A stretch of 59,546 nt of DNA from DAINBT01 sp036732785 (GTDB taxonomy: Bacteria > Planctomycetota > Phycisphaerae > Sedimentisphaerales > SM23-30), in contig CAZICK010000010.1 of the NCBI GenBank assembly GCA_964537505.1, positions 1 to 59,546 of the forward strand, read 5' to 3'. Below are positions 43,553-51,933 of the stretch, one piece after another. The stretch's first letter is position 1, and each line of letters starts with the position of its first letter. A program made the position numbers and the translations under genes. The notes beneath the pieces were generated by a model, which searched no databases, was not told where the DNA came from, and saw nothing but the letters and a program-made list of their open reading frames with translations.

Positions 43553-44012
43553 TGCTGCCTCCCTGGGCGATTTCTATGGTGGTTTGTTTCGAGCCGCGAC
43601 AAAGGGTGATGATAGAATTGGTGGATGCCGGCAAGCCGCATGCGTCGAAGGTGATGGAATAATTACCGGCCGGCTCGAACTTGAGAGTCGATAGCTGGTA
43701 AGGTGGTTCGGCCAGGTTGACCGAAATATCCTGGGGGCCGTCGAGGCTGGGGACGCCAGTGGCCTGGTATGATAGATTGTCCGGATCGATGGTCAGGGTG
43801 CGTGGTTGCTGGTCGCGGCGTGCCTGGTCGCGGACCAGTTGCAGATCGGCAGTCAGTTTAGCTGTGGCGTTCTGTAGTTTGGCATAGTCGATGCTGCCAG
43901 AAAAGTTGAGTGTGGCAGCGCCGGCTAGTATCGCGATGATAACGATTGCGATCAGTAACTCGAACAGGGAAAAGGCTGCTGATCGATCAAATTGTTTTTT
44001 TGATTTTGACAT
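43527..44012 (-). CDS. Prepilin-like protein, GspH/FimT type
   Basis: A 161-residue minor pseudopilin. The leader MSKSKKQFDRSAA is followed by FSLFELLIAIVIIAILAGAA, with Glu at +5. The mature part contains LTADLQLVRDQARRDQQPRT, the GspH/FimT pattern, and then a beta domain ending in GSKQTTIEIAQGGSIEQ. The ATG at 44012 has GGGTGGAT before it and starts right after the preceding stop, so it is preferred to a GTG 9 bp upstream. GspH-type proteins join GspI, J and K at the pseudopilus tip. The -1 residue is Ala, not Gly. Confidence 0.8.
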   Translation of the reverse strand: MSKSKKQFDRSAAFSLFELLIAIVIIAILAGAATLNFSGSIDYAKLQNATAKLTADLQLVRDQARRDQQPRTLTIDPDNLSYQATGVPSLDGPQDISVNLAEPPYQLSTLKFEPAGNYSITFDACGLPASTNSIITLCRGSKQTTIEIAQGGSIEQINQAK

Positions 44013-44013
44013 T

Positions 44014-44559
44014 CTATCCACCCGGCAACAGTATTGGTTCGTTCATGGTTTTGATGTAGCGGCGTATGGTATTGGAGGTGTCGGAACCGAATTGGAGGAT
44101 TACAGTTATGCCATGAAAGTATATTGTGGATTCTTTCGTAAACGTGTCCGGTTCCATGATCATGCTGTAAATATCAGAGGCGATTATGCTCATGGGTTCC
44201 TGACCGCGTCGGCGTGAGAGCGTCATATTAGAGGGATTCCACTGATAAGTAACCATTTCTAATCCACCGGTATCGGCGGTTGATGGAATACCAAGAATGA
44301 GTCCATGTTCGACCACAAACAAATGTGTAATCTCTGTGGCCCATCGCAGGTCGTCGGCCAAGATTTTGAGAACATCATTTTCCTGCCGCATTCGGGTGAG
44401 AGAGACCTTTGTATTTCCGGTGCGTTTGTAAGTGTGGTTAAGAGTCAGACCAACAGCTACCGTTATAACGGAGATTAATACGACGGTCACCATTATCTCG
44501 ACCAGGGAAAACGCGGAAGGATCTTTAATAGAATCAGGTTTTGTCATTTCTTTACTCAT
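44014..44559 (-). CDS. Prepilin-like protein, GspJ/PilW type
   Basis: A 181-residue minor pseudopilin with leader ending KDPSA and mature start FSLVEIMVTVVLISVITVAV (Glu at +5). The region RMRQENDVLKILADDLRWAT resembles the GspJ/PilW segment after the helix, and the C-terminal half is beta-rich. A start 12 bp downstream (MTKPDS) is also possible. It follows a strong hairpin terminator after the gspG-like gene, so it is expressed by read-through or from an unseen promoter. -1 is Ala. Confidence 0.75.
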   Translation of the reverse strand: MSKEMTKPDSIKDPSAFSLVEIMVTVVLISVITVAVGLTLNHTYKRTGNTKVSLTRMRQENDVLKILADDLRWATEITHLFVVEHGLILGIPSTADTGGLEMVTYQWNPSNMTLSRRRGQEPMSIIASDIYSMIMEPDTFTKESTIYFHGITVILQFGSDTSNTIRRYIKTMNEPILLPGG

Positions 44560-44588
44560 AACCGGGATTTTGTAGAAGTCCGGCTCAT

Positions 44589-44634
44589 AAAAAACAGGTC
44601 TCGGGTCAAACGTAAATTGACCAGCCGAGACCTG
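44589..44634 (-). terminator. Intrinsic terminator after the major pseudopilin gene
   Basis: On the minus strand CAGGTCTCGG, a 3-base bulge, GTCAA, loop, TTGAC and CCGAGACCTG form a stem of about 15 bp, followed by TTTTTT (44594-44589). It sits about 75 bp after the gspG-like stop. It would limit expression of the minor pseudopilins relative to the major one. Confidence 0.85.
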
Positions 44635-44709
44635 AGTTTGTTGCCGTTACAAAGTACCATTAAAGAATTCTGATGTTGGCGTCAACTTCAACCATAACGA
44701 TACGTGTTC

Positions 44710-45249
44710 TTAGAAGTTATCGTAGGTGGCGCCGTCATTGCCGGTCTCGTTAGCGTTGGCGATAACCTGGCCCGTGGCGGTACTATATACCCATCCTGTA
44801 CCATCGCCGGCATTGGAGACCAACGGGGTAACCAAAGCATTTACTGCGACATCAGAGCTTCCGGTATTGGCGCCTACGGGCAGTTTGGGGAAGCTGCCAC
44901 GGATATACGGGCCATAAGGATAGTCAGCATCCTTATCCTGGGAGGCATTGCCGTCGGCATCGGTGTACATAGTCAACTGGTTGACAAATGCCTCGGCTGA
45001 GCCGGCCGTGTTTCCCAGGCCGTCCTGTTTGGCTCCGGGGAAGGTCTGTTTGTGTTCACCATAGTACCAGTCGATGGCGTTGCGGATGGTGGCCAGATTG
45101 GCGTGGAGAGCGGCTTCGCCGGCATTTTTGCTGCCTGAGCTGATACGCGGAATCGCAATGGCGGCAATAATACCCAGAATAACTATAACAATTACCAACT
45201 CGACCATACTAAATGCGTTTTTTCGGTTAGCGGTTCTTTGAAACATCAT
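44710..45249 (-). CDS. gspG: Major pseudopilin, GspG type
   Basis: The 179-residue major subunit of the pseudopilus. Leader MMFQRTANRKNA, then FSMVELVIVIVILGIIAAIA with Glu at +5 and the IP motif ending the helix. The following ALHANLATIRNAIDWYYGEH is the T2SG/GspG signature, and the domain ends beta-rich with acidic loops (DADGNASQDKDADYP) that may bind calcium. The ATG has AAGGAG 6 bases upstream, among the best ribosome sites of the operon. A strong terminator follows it. This layout suits a highly expressed major subunit. Prepilin peptidase is required and is not encoded in the window. Confidence 0.88.
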   Translation of the reverse strand: MMFQRTANRKNAFSMVELVIVIVILGIIAAIAIPRISSGSKNAGEAALHANLATIRNAIDWYYGEHKQTFPGAKQDGLGNTAGSAEAFVNQLTMYTDADGNASQDKDADYPYGPYIRGSFPKLPVGANTGSSDVAVNALVTPLVSNAGDGTGWVYSTATGQVIANANETGNDGATYDNF

Positions 45250-45481
45250 CGATACTCCTTTGCTAAGTTCTTTGCCATACCCTATATGCTTGATGGCGGT
45301 ATTACAGAGCCATACACAAACTCTTCACCGGTATTCGTATCGGATAAGATGTGAGACGACTTTATCTTGATATTCCTCAAAAGCAGGGCGGTCTTTTGGT
45401 GGTATTGCTGGAAATTCGGATAGTATTGACTGGAAGTTTGCAGGTGTTGGTTTCGATATAAAAATCGGGGCTTGGTGGAAG

Positions 45482-46042
45482 TTATCGGTCGTAATTGAGG
45501 GTTATCTGTTCGGAACCGACTTGGAGAACCACGGCGTTTGATTTGATTTCTGTCAGGTGGTAAGGTCCTATATTTTGACCGGATTTCAATATCTGTTCAT
45601 TTATTATAGTATAGCTTTGAGGGGGGGCGAATACGATGGCTGAGAGGTTCAATGGGGCCATTTGTTTGGCCGGGATGGTTTTTTCTTCGGCAGCATCTGT
45701 TTGTTGGGGGACGTCCATCGCGCGAAGCAATTGCTCGGAGGCCACGAAAATGTCGCGGTCATGCCCAGTGGCAGTTTCGGGAGTTGTTGATGAAGGCAGA
45801 GTACTTTGGATTTTCTGGCACAGGCTGCCCAGAGGCGATATCGGCCTGGCGGTTGCAGGAGGATTCAAAGTTTGCGGCGGCTGGGCAAGTGCCGGAACCA
45901 CAGGGACATTATGCCTAGACCGAGTCTGTGCCTGACTTAACTGCGGTTGGGTGAGCGAGTTGGAGTTTGTGCTCTTGTCCCAAGCCAGGGCTATCATGGC
46001 TACGATTAAGACAGCGATGTATATTTTTCGTAATTTTGTCAT
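45482..46042 (-). CDS. PilP/GspC-like inner-membrane protein
   Basis: A 186-residue protein with a short cytoplasmic start, one transmembrane segment (about 5-20, IYIAVLIVAMIALAW), a Pro/Gln-rich linker and a C-terminal beta domain (about 125-186). The end, NLSAIVFAPPQSYTIINEQI then GPYHLTEIKSNAVVLQVG, resembles the HR/PilP-type domain that links the inner membrane platform to the secretin. The ATG at 46042 starts 7 bp after pilO ends, so it is preferred to the start at 46069 inside pilO. PilP is usually a lipoprotein, and no lipobox is present here, so GspC or GspB is an equal alternative. Confidence 0.65.
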   Translation of the reverse strand: MTKLRKIYIAVLIVAMIALAWDKSTNSNSLTQPQLSQAQTRSRHNVPVVPALAQPPQTLNPPATARPISPLGSLCQKIQSTLPSSTTPETATGHDRDIFVASEQLLRAMDVPQQTDAAEEKTIPAKQMAPLNLSAIVFAPPQSYTIINEQILKSGQNIGPYHLTEIKSNAVVLQVGSEQITLNYDR

Positions 46043-46049
46043 GTCGATT

Positions 46050-46595
46050 TTATTTCGCGGCGAATACATCCATGTTCATAGCTATATTACACGAGTGCTC
46101 GTCAGACTGTTTGCCGGTAAGGGTCAGGGAACTGATTCGTACAAACAGTAATTCATCGGCGATGCTGGTCAGAAAGCTGCGTAAGTTGGGGAATGTGCCG
46201 TATATTTTCAGAGACATAGAGGTTTTGTGATACTGTTCGCTGCTGTCTGTGTCGCCGGGAGCGATTTCATCCAGGCGAATAGAACAATTTTGTGCGAGGC
46301 TGCCGAGTCGCCGGATAACTTCAGGAATATCAATGTTGTGGCTGAGCATATCGGCGTTTTGACGAATTCTGGCAGTCAAGGTACGGCGGCTCTGAACGGC
46401 GTTTTGCAGTTGGACCAGTTCGGCCTCTATAGATTCCTTTTCCTGTTGTTTCTGCTGCCGCTCTTTCTGCAGTTGGATGACTTCGTGGTCCAATGGCCGA
46501 ATCAGGAACAGCCAGATCAGGCCGCTGATGCACAGGAGGGCAGCCAGACCGTACAGGTCGATATCAAAAATTTTTGGTTTGTTGCATATTAGCAT
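46050..46595 (-). CDS. pilO: PilO-like inner-membrane platform protein
   Basis: A 181-residue bitopic protein: one transmembrane segment (about 14-32, LYGLAALLCISGLIWLFLI), a coiled coil (about 38-75, Gln/Glu-rich) and a ferredoxin-like C-terminal domain ending LFVRISSLTLTGK. PilO pairs with PilN beneath the outer-membrane pore of type IV pili. It overlaps the upstream pilN-like gene by 32 bp, implying tight coupling. The sequence is divergent, and gene order carries much of the assignment. Confidence 0.75.
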   Translation of the reverse strand: MLICNKPKIFDIDLYGLAALLCISGLIWLFLIRPLDHEVIQLQKERQQKQQEKESIEAELVQLQNAVQSRRTLTARIRQNADMLSHNIDIPEVIRRLGSLAQNCSIRLDEIAPGDTDSSEQYHKTSMSLKIYGTFPNLRSFLTSIADELLFVRISSLTLTGKQSDEHSCNIAMNMDVFAAK

Positions 46596-47286
46596 AGTTA
46601 GTACCCATGGCTGATGTTATGGGGTTAACGACACATTGTATTTCAAAATCGATATTTCCAGGTGAGTCATCGGATTTTCGACCGCTGCGCTGAAGCTGAG
46701 CGCCATAGAAAAAACCGGAGTTGTTCAGGACGGTCAGATAATCGGCTACGGCTTTATAATTTAGAGCATTGCCCTTAAGATGCATAAACATCAGTTGGTT
46801 GCGGTTCGATTTGTCGTCGCCGGTTGACTTGTCGGTTTGTGGGTTGTTAATAAGAAACATTTTGGCACTTTTGGCCAGAGGTAATTTTTGCGAAGATGCT
46901 CCGGATGAACCGGATTTGGGGTCTTCGCGTGAGAAATCCATTTCTTCCAGATAAACCAATTCGGGGCTGTGCCGGGCCAGGTAACCGGTTATTTTCAGGA
47001 AATCGACGTAGTGGTCCAATTCCACCAGTAGTGCGTATCGGTTCTGCCAAAGATCGAGCTGTGTTTTGGTTTCTTTGAGAGATTGGATTTCTTCCTGGAT
47101 GTGTTGAGATTGTTTGGCAATATTTCGTGTGAACTGACTGGCGTTGCGGTAGGCAAAGTATTTGACGGCGGCCCACGTGGTGACGGTGCAGGTGAAGATC
47201 CCTGTCAGGACCAACCAGATGCGCAAACGCCTGTGTCGCTGTTGATTGATTTTTCGTTCGTCAGGTATGAGGTTTACAGATGCCAT
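46564..47286 (-). CDS. pilN: PilN-like inner-membrane platform protein
   Basis: A 240-residue protein. The short cytoplasmic N-terminus ASVNLIPDERK matches the conserved INLLP-type motif by which PilN binds PilM. A transmembrane helix (about 24-42, WLVLTGIFTCTVTTWAAV), a coiled coil (about 50-80) and a periplasmic alpha/beta domain follow. The stop codon of pilM abuts its ATG (1-bp spacing). An insert near residues 120-160 rich in Ser, Gly and Lys is longer than in most PilN proteins. Confidence 0.8.
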   Translation of the reverse strand: MASVNLIPDERKINQQRHRRLRIWLVLTGIFTCTVTTWAAVKYFAYRNASQFTRNIAKQSQHIQEEIQSLKETKTQLDLWQNRYALLVELDHYVDFLKITGYLARHSPELVYLEEMDFSREDPKSGSSGASSQKLPLAKSAKMFLINNPQTDKSTGDDKSNRNQLMFMHLKGNALNYKAVADYLTVLNNSGFFYGAQLQRSGRKSDDSPGNIDFEIQCVVNPITSAMGTNYANMQQTKNF

Positions 47287-48570
47287 TTATGCGTTCTCCT
47301 TAGCCAGCGCCAGTCCAAGAGCTGTGGTCCAGGAGCCGATATTATGTCTGGTATGAGGTAAATATGGGACGATTTCCTGCAATAGCGGGTGCATAACCGG
47401 TTCCACCGGAAGCTCAAACTGTTCGGCAAAAAACTGAGAAAGGTTTTTGGTATGGCCTGCGGAGCCGCAAAGGAGAATTTTTTCCAATCGTGCACAACTG
47501 TGCTCAGCGATGATGTAGTTAAGTGTGCGTATGAGGCCTTCTACATAATCGTTGAGGTCTATTTGCAGTGCGGCGAAAATAGTTTTGGCGATTTCGGTGT
47601 TGTCATCGGTATTGTCGTCGTCAATGACAGCGACGCTTTTTTCCTCGTCAGGCGAATTTGAAAATCGCAGGTGGCGCGACTGACAGTCAAGGCCGTGAGT
47701 TGCTATAAGTTTTTCGGCCAGGTGGTAGTCAAGCATCATCTGTTGTGATAATGTTTCAGTCAGTTTTTTTCCGCCCAGTTGGAAGCATCGGCACAATAAT
47801 GGTTTTTCCCGATCGCAGACGATTAAAGTACTGCCGGAAAATCCGATGTCAAGAATGCCGGTGAGGATATCTTCAGATGGGTCGGTGTGTTCATTTTTGT
47901 GATCGCTGTTGTCGGGGGCCGTGGTGTTGTTGTCGGGGGCCGTGGCGTTGTCGTTATCGGTTTGGTTTTTCTGGTCAGGGCATGGTTTGTAATCGTGATT
48001 GCTCGTGACCAGCCGGGTCAGAACGCATGGCAGAGTGTCCACCGCTACGCATCGCAGACCCAAAGATTGTATCAGATCGATACGTTGGTTGATCCATGAA
48101 CCGTCGGCGGTAAAGGCCATAACGGTCATATTGTCTTTGTTGCTGTCGTAGCCGGCGATGAAATAGTCAAAGACGGCCTGTTCCACCGGGAATGAGAGGT
48201 GATTGGCCATTTGCAGTTTCAAAGCGCCGAGAACCGCCGATCGCGGCAGGCCTTGTGGTGGTGCAGGTAAATTTACAGGTCGCATATCCAGTTTTTCGCC
48301 GGGGCAGTGCAGCACCACATCACGGCCGACAAAATCGGCTCGATCAATAAGACGTTCCAGCAAATCGGGTAACCGCTGGTCAGTATTGTGATCGTCGTTT
48401 TGCCGGTCGATGAATTCCGTCGGCGAGGCGGACTCGGCAGGGCAGGCGATTTCCAGGGCGTTGTGGACGTGTAAAGTATTTCCCTGGCGTAGTAACTGAA
48501 TACCGCGTACAGCAGTGTGTCCTATGTCAAGCCCAATAGGCAGGTATTTTTTAGTTATCCAGTTAAACAT
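47287..48570 (-). CDS. pilM: PilM-like actin-fold ATPase
   Basis: A 427-residue cytoplasmic protein of the PilM/FtsA/actin-fold group that recruits the platform through PilN. The N-terminus has PIGLDIGHTAVRGIQLLRQG (phosphate-binding loop 1). ILDIGFSGSTLIVCD (phosphate 2) appears near 240, and KILLCGSAGHTKNLSQFFAE near the C-terminus. A long acidic Asn/Asp-rich insert (about 200-235, DNNTTAPDNSDHKNEHTDPS) lies between subdomains. Its DNA contains an 18-bp direct repeat around 47917-47952, suggesting slippage expansion. It lies between the gspF and pilN genes. Confidence 0.85.
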   Translation of the reverse strand: MFNWITKKYLPIGLDIGHTAVRGIQLLRQGNTLHVHNALEIACPAESASPTEFIDRQNDDHNTDQRLPDLLERLIDRADFVGRDVVLHCPGEKLDMRPVNLPAPPQGLPRSAVLGALKLQMANHLSFPVEQAVFDYFIAGYDSNKDNMTVMAFTADGSWINQRIDLIQSLGLRCVAVDTLPCVLTRLVTSNHDYKPCPDQKNQTDNDNATAPDNNTTAPDNSDHKNEHTDPSEDILTGILDIGFSGSTLIVCDREKPLLCRCFQLGGKKLTETLSQQMMLDYHLAEKLIATHGLDCQSRHLRFSNSPDEEKSVAVIDDDNTDDNTEIAKTIFAALQIDLNDYVEGLIRTLNYIIAEHSCARLEKILLCGSAGHTKNLSQFFAEQFELPVEPVMHPLLQEIVPYLPHTRHNIGSWTTALGLALAKENA

Positions 48571-48598
48571 CAGTATCTATTTTTTATCCTGTTGAGTT

Positions 48599-49846
48599 TT
48601 AACCTGATATTTGTGACAAATCAAACATTGGCAGCACCAGTGAGATTACAAGTGTGCCAACGATGAATCCCATAAAAATAAGAATTACCGGCTCCATAAC
48701 ACTGGTCAGGGTGCCGATTTTGGTTTCGTTGCGGTCGTCGAGATAGTCGGCCAGCAAGGACATGACCTTGCCTATTTGTCCGTTGTTCTCACCGGTGTAA
48801 ACCATCTGTGCGATGCCTGCGGGAACGAGATTGTTTTGCATCATGGCTTCGTGCATGGATTTACCATTCAAAACGTTGCGGTGCATTTTGGCGATAAGGT
48901 CGGCATAAAGATAGTTTTTAGTGGAGGCGATGGTCAGTTTCAGGGAATCAAGTAAAGGAACGCTGGATTCGACCAGCAGACCAAGTAGCCGAAATATTCT
49001 GGCGTTAATCAGCGAAGATGTGAGAGGGCCGATGACGGGGATTTTAAGTACTGACCGAGCGATGAATCGCCGTCCGGGTTGACTGCGCAGCCAAAAGATG
49101 ACAGAACCTATTACGACAAATACCATAATAATGGTCAGCAGAATACGCTGACGGACAAAATCAGAGACAGCCAGAAGTGTTTTAGTGGTTTCTGGCAGTT
49201 TAACATTCATTTCTTCAAAGACAACGGCGAAACGCGGCAGTACGAAAAAGGTTATGACTAACATTGCCGTTAAGGCGATTAAGGTCAGCAGTGTCGGATA
49301 GATCATGGCGGAGATCAATTTGTGGCGTAAGCGGTCTGTCTGTCTGGACAACTCGGCCAGGCGGTTGAGCATCTGTGAGAGGTTTCCGGAGGCTTCGCCG
49401 GCGGAGATCATGCTGGTATAAACCGAGTCGAACACATTTGGATATAAAGCGGCGGCTGAGGTCAAGGTGCCGCCTTCCTCTACATGCAGGCGCATCCGAG
49501 CGACAAGTGCGGACCAATGTGGGTCGGTAAGTTGTTTTTCGATGGCGGTCAGTGAAGGAGCCACGGGAGTTCCGGTTTCCAGCAGAATAGCCATTTGTGA
49601 GGTAAAAAACGGTACATGACGTCGCGAAGCCCGTTTGGGATCGGCCTGTCTGGATTTGCCGATAAATCGTTGCAGCAGAGTTTTCAGGTCGAAGCCGCCT
49701 TTAACATTGTCGAGACTTTCCTTGATACGGATAGGCGTGAGTCCCTGTCGGTTTAACTGGGCGTAAGCCCCAGACATATCGTCAACTACAGTGGTGCTGC
49801 TGACGATATTGCCTGATCTGTTTAATGCCTGATACTCAATAATCAT
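48599..49846 (-). CDS. gspF: Type II secretion/type IV pilus inner-membrane platform protein GspF/PilC
   Basis: A 415-residue polytopic protein with two T2SSF domains (about 75-195 and 275-400) and three hydrophobic segments (about 175-195, 220-245, 385-405). Conserved text is MAILLETGTPVAPSLTAIEK, MISAGEASGNLSQML, LLGLLVESSVPLLDSLKLTI and MVYTGENNGQIGKVMSLLAD. It anchors the ATPase and helps extrude pseudopilin subunits. It is 7 bp downstream of the gspE-like gene. Confidence 0.95.
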   Translation of the reverse strand: MIIEYQALNRSGNIVSSTTVVDDMSGAYAQLNRQGLTPIRIKESLDNVKGGFDLKTLLQRFIGKSRQADPKRASRRHVPFFTSQMAILLETGTPVAPSLTAIEKQLTDPHWSALVARMRLHVEEGGTLTSAAALYPNVFDSVYTSMISAGEASGNLSQMLNRLAELSRQTDRLRHKLISAMIYPTLLTLIALTAMLVITFFVLPRFAVVFEEMNVKLPETTKTLLAVSDFVRQRILLTIIMVFVVIGSVIFWLRSQPGRRFIARSVLKIPVIGPLTSSLINARIFRLLGLLVESSVPLLDSLKLTIASTKNYLYADLIAKMHRNVLNGKSMHEAMMQNNLVPAGIAQMVYTGENNGQIGKVMSLLADYLDDRNETKIGTLTSVMEPVILIFMGFIVGTLVISLVLPMFDLSQISG

Positions 49847-49852
49847 TTTTAG

Positions 49853-51601
49853 TTAGTCCGAGCTTTCCGATACCAGTTCGGTTTTTTTAACTGGTTCTTC
49901 TTCGACGAAACAAACTCGCATCATCTCTTCGATACTGGTGAGTCCCTGTTCGACGCATCGAATACCTTCTGTTTTGAGATCGCGCCAATTGCCCTTGTGG
50001 AGATGGTTTTTGATTTCGGTGGCGGAAGGTCGAGTTAAAATGAGTTCCCGCAGTCGCGGTGTCATCTCAAGTACTTCGCAGATGGCACGTCTGCCCTTAA
50101 AGCCGCTATCATGGCAAAGGGGACAACCTTGCCCATGATGAAAGGCACGGTTGCGTGGTCCCTGCCAATTGATGTCATCGAGAATGGACTCATTCGGGAA
50201 ATAAGTAGCCTTGCATTTGGGACATATCGTTCGAATGAGCCGCTGGGCCACTATTCCAACCAGACTGGAAGCGAGCAGATAAGGTTCTATGCCCATGTTG
50301 ATAAGGCGAGTGATGGCACCGGGACTGTCGTTGGTATGCAGTGTGCTCAAGACGAGGTGTCCTGTGAGAGCGGCCTGCACTGCAACCTGAGCGGTTTCCC
50401 CGTCACGGATTTCGCCGACCATGATGATATCGGGGTCCTGGCGAAGCACTGACCGAAGTGTATTTGCGAAGGTCAGTCCCACCGCGTTGTGCACCTGTAT
50501 CTGATTGATCAACTCAAGCTGATATTCGACCGGGTCTTCGATGGTGATGATATTTCGCTCTTTGTTGCGGAGCAGATCAAGGGCCGAGTACAAAGTGGTG
50601 GTTTTGCCGCTGCCGGTCGGACCGGTGACCAGAAATAAGCCGTGGGGCTTGCTCAACATGCGTTTGAGAGCCAATACCATTCCATGCTCGTAACCGAGCA
50701 GATCGAGCTTCAATTGAAGATTGCTTTTGTCGAGAATACGCATAACAATTTTTTCACCCAGAATGGTGGGCATGGAAGATATACGCAGATCGATTCCCCG
50801 TCCTTCGACCGTAACGTGAATACGTCCCTCCTGCGGAACGCGTTTTTCCGCTATGTCCATTCGGGCGATAACTTTGATGCGTGAGATAATGGCGGCGTGC
50901 CATTCCCGTGGCGGCGTCATAAGGTCATGCAGCATTCCGTCGATTCGATAACGGACATGTACACAATGTGTGTCCGGTTCGATATGGATGTCGGAAGCGT
51001 TTTCCTTTACGGCCTGCTGGATGCTCATATTGACCAGGTTGACGACAGGGCTTCCATCGCTCAGTTCGGACAGGTCAACGACGGTATCCTCATCGATGGA
51101 TTCTTTTTCCACTTTGACGCTGGCGTCCTCAAGGGAGGCGACGAAGGAGTCGATTTTAACATTCTGGACATAGTATTTTTTGATGAACTCTTTGATATTG
51201 GCTTCCAGTGCGATCACCGGCTGGATGTGCAGTCCTGTGCTGCGTTCCAGATCGTCAACTATCAGAAGGGCCTGTGGTTCGGCCATAGCGATGGTGAGGT
51301 TATTCTCGACCTTGAACATTGGGATAATGACGTGTTTTTCAGCGACGTCTTTTTCGATGGTGTCCACCACGAGTGGGTCGATCAGTCCGGGACGTAATTG
51401 GACGGCAGGCAGTCCCAGCCGCTGCGAGAGGCACTGCAGCACCGCCGATTCATCGACGAGATGTTGATCGACCAGCAGTTCACCGAGTTTTTTACCGCTC
51501 GTTTTCTGGCGTGCCAGAGAGGTGTGAAGCTGCTCCTCAGTGAGATGTCCGTCCTGAATGAGCATTTGCCCCAGTTTGATGGTTTTAGATAACAGTTTCA
51601 C
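49853..51601 (-). CDS. gspE: Type II secretion/type IV pilus assembly ATPase GspE/PilB
   Basis: A 582-residue hexameric ATPase driving pseudopilus assembly. The N-terminal MshEN/GspE_N domain (about 10-150, GQMLIQDGHLTEEQL) is of the type that can bind c-di-GMP. The catalytic part shows Walker A GPTGSGKTTT (Lys333), the Asp box ITIEDPVEYQL, Walker B DPDIIMVGEIRD and the His box LHTND. The tetracysteine zinc site is complete (CPKC...CPLC). The start overlaps the STAS gene stop by 4 bases. MshEN domains and the nearby HD-GYP and GGDEF-like genes together make c-di-GMP control plausible. Confidence 0.95.
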   Translation of the reverse strand: MKLLSKTIKLGQMLIQDGHLTEEQLHTSLARQKTSGKKLGELLVDQHLVDESAVLQCLSQRLGLPAVQLRPGLIDPLVVDTIEKDVAEKHVIIPMFKVENNLTIAMAEPQALLIVDDLERSTGLHIQPVIALEANIKEFIKKYYVQNVKIDSFVASLEDASVKVEKESIDEDTVVDLSELSDGSPVVNLVNMSIQQAVKENASDIHIEPDTHCVHVRYRIDGMLHDLMTPPREWHAAIISRIKVIARMDIAEKRVPQEGRIHVTVEGRGIDLRISSMPTILGEKIVMRILDKSNLQLKLDLLGYEHGMVLALKRMLSKPHGLFLVTGPTGSGKTTTLYSALDLLRNKERNIITIEDPVEYQLELINQIQVHNAVGLTFANTLRSVLRQDPDIIMVGEIRDGETAQVAVQAALTGHLVLSTLHTNDSPGAITRLINMGIEPYLLASSLVGIVAQRLIRTICPKCKATYFPNESILDDINWQGPRNRAFHHGQGCPLCHDSGFKGRRAICEVLEMTPRLRELILTRPSATEIKNHLHKGNWRDLKTEGIRCVEQGLTSIEEMMRVCFVEEEPVKKTELVSESSD

Positions 51602-51933
51602 AAGAAACTCCGAACGGCTGCCGTCGTGTCAGGGAAAATTTCGAAGTGACTGGAAAGTCGTGTCAGATCGAAAATTTTTCGAATTAGTTTGTTCATTCCG
51701 CATAGTTTCAGTCTCAACCCATGATTGCTCAATTGGTTATAGTAACGATTGACCAGTTCCAGGCCGGCACTGTCTATACATACAACATCGGTCATATTTA
51801 TTACTATGCGATTGGTCCAGTTTTGCGAAAGTTTGAGCAGCGATTTTTCCATGTCATCCAGTTCTCCGGAAACAAGCGGGCCCAAAGGTTTGAGAATGGT
51901 AACCGCACCTTCGTTATTCGTTACGATCTGCAT
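51598..51933 (-). CDS. STAS-domain protein (anti-anti-sigma-like)
   Basis: A 111-residue cytoplasmic protein consisting of one STAS domain. The conserved loop VVCIDSAGLELV contains Ser55, the residue phosphorylated in SpoIIAA/RsbV-type antagonists. A longer frame (start 52023) exists, but the ATG at 51933 gives the standard domain length, has GAGG upstream and overlaps the preceding gene by only 20 bp. Its place between a degenerate GGDEF protein and the assembly ATPase is unusual. It could be a phospho-switch partner for the nearby proteins. No RsbW-like kinase is present in the window. Confidence 0.85.
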   Translation of the reverse strand: MQIVTNNEGAVTILKPLGPLVSGELDDMEKSLLKLSQNWTNRIVINMTDVVCIDSAGLELVNRYYNQLSNHGLRLKLCGMNKLIRKIFDLTRLSSHFEIFPDTTAAVRSFL

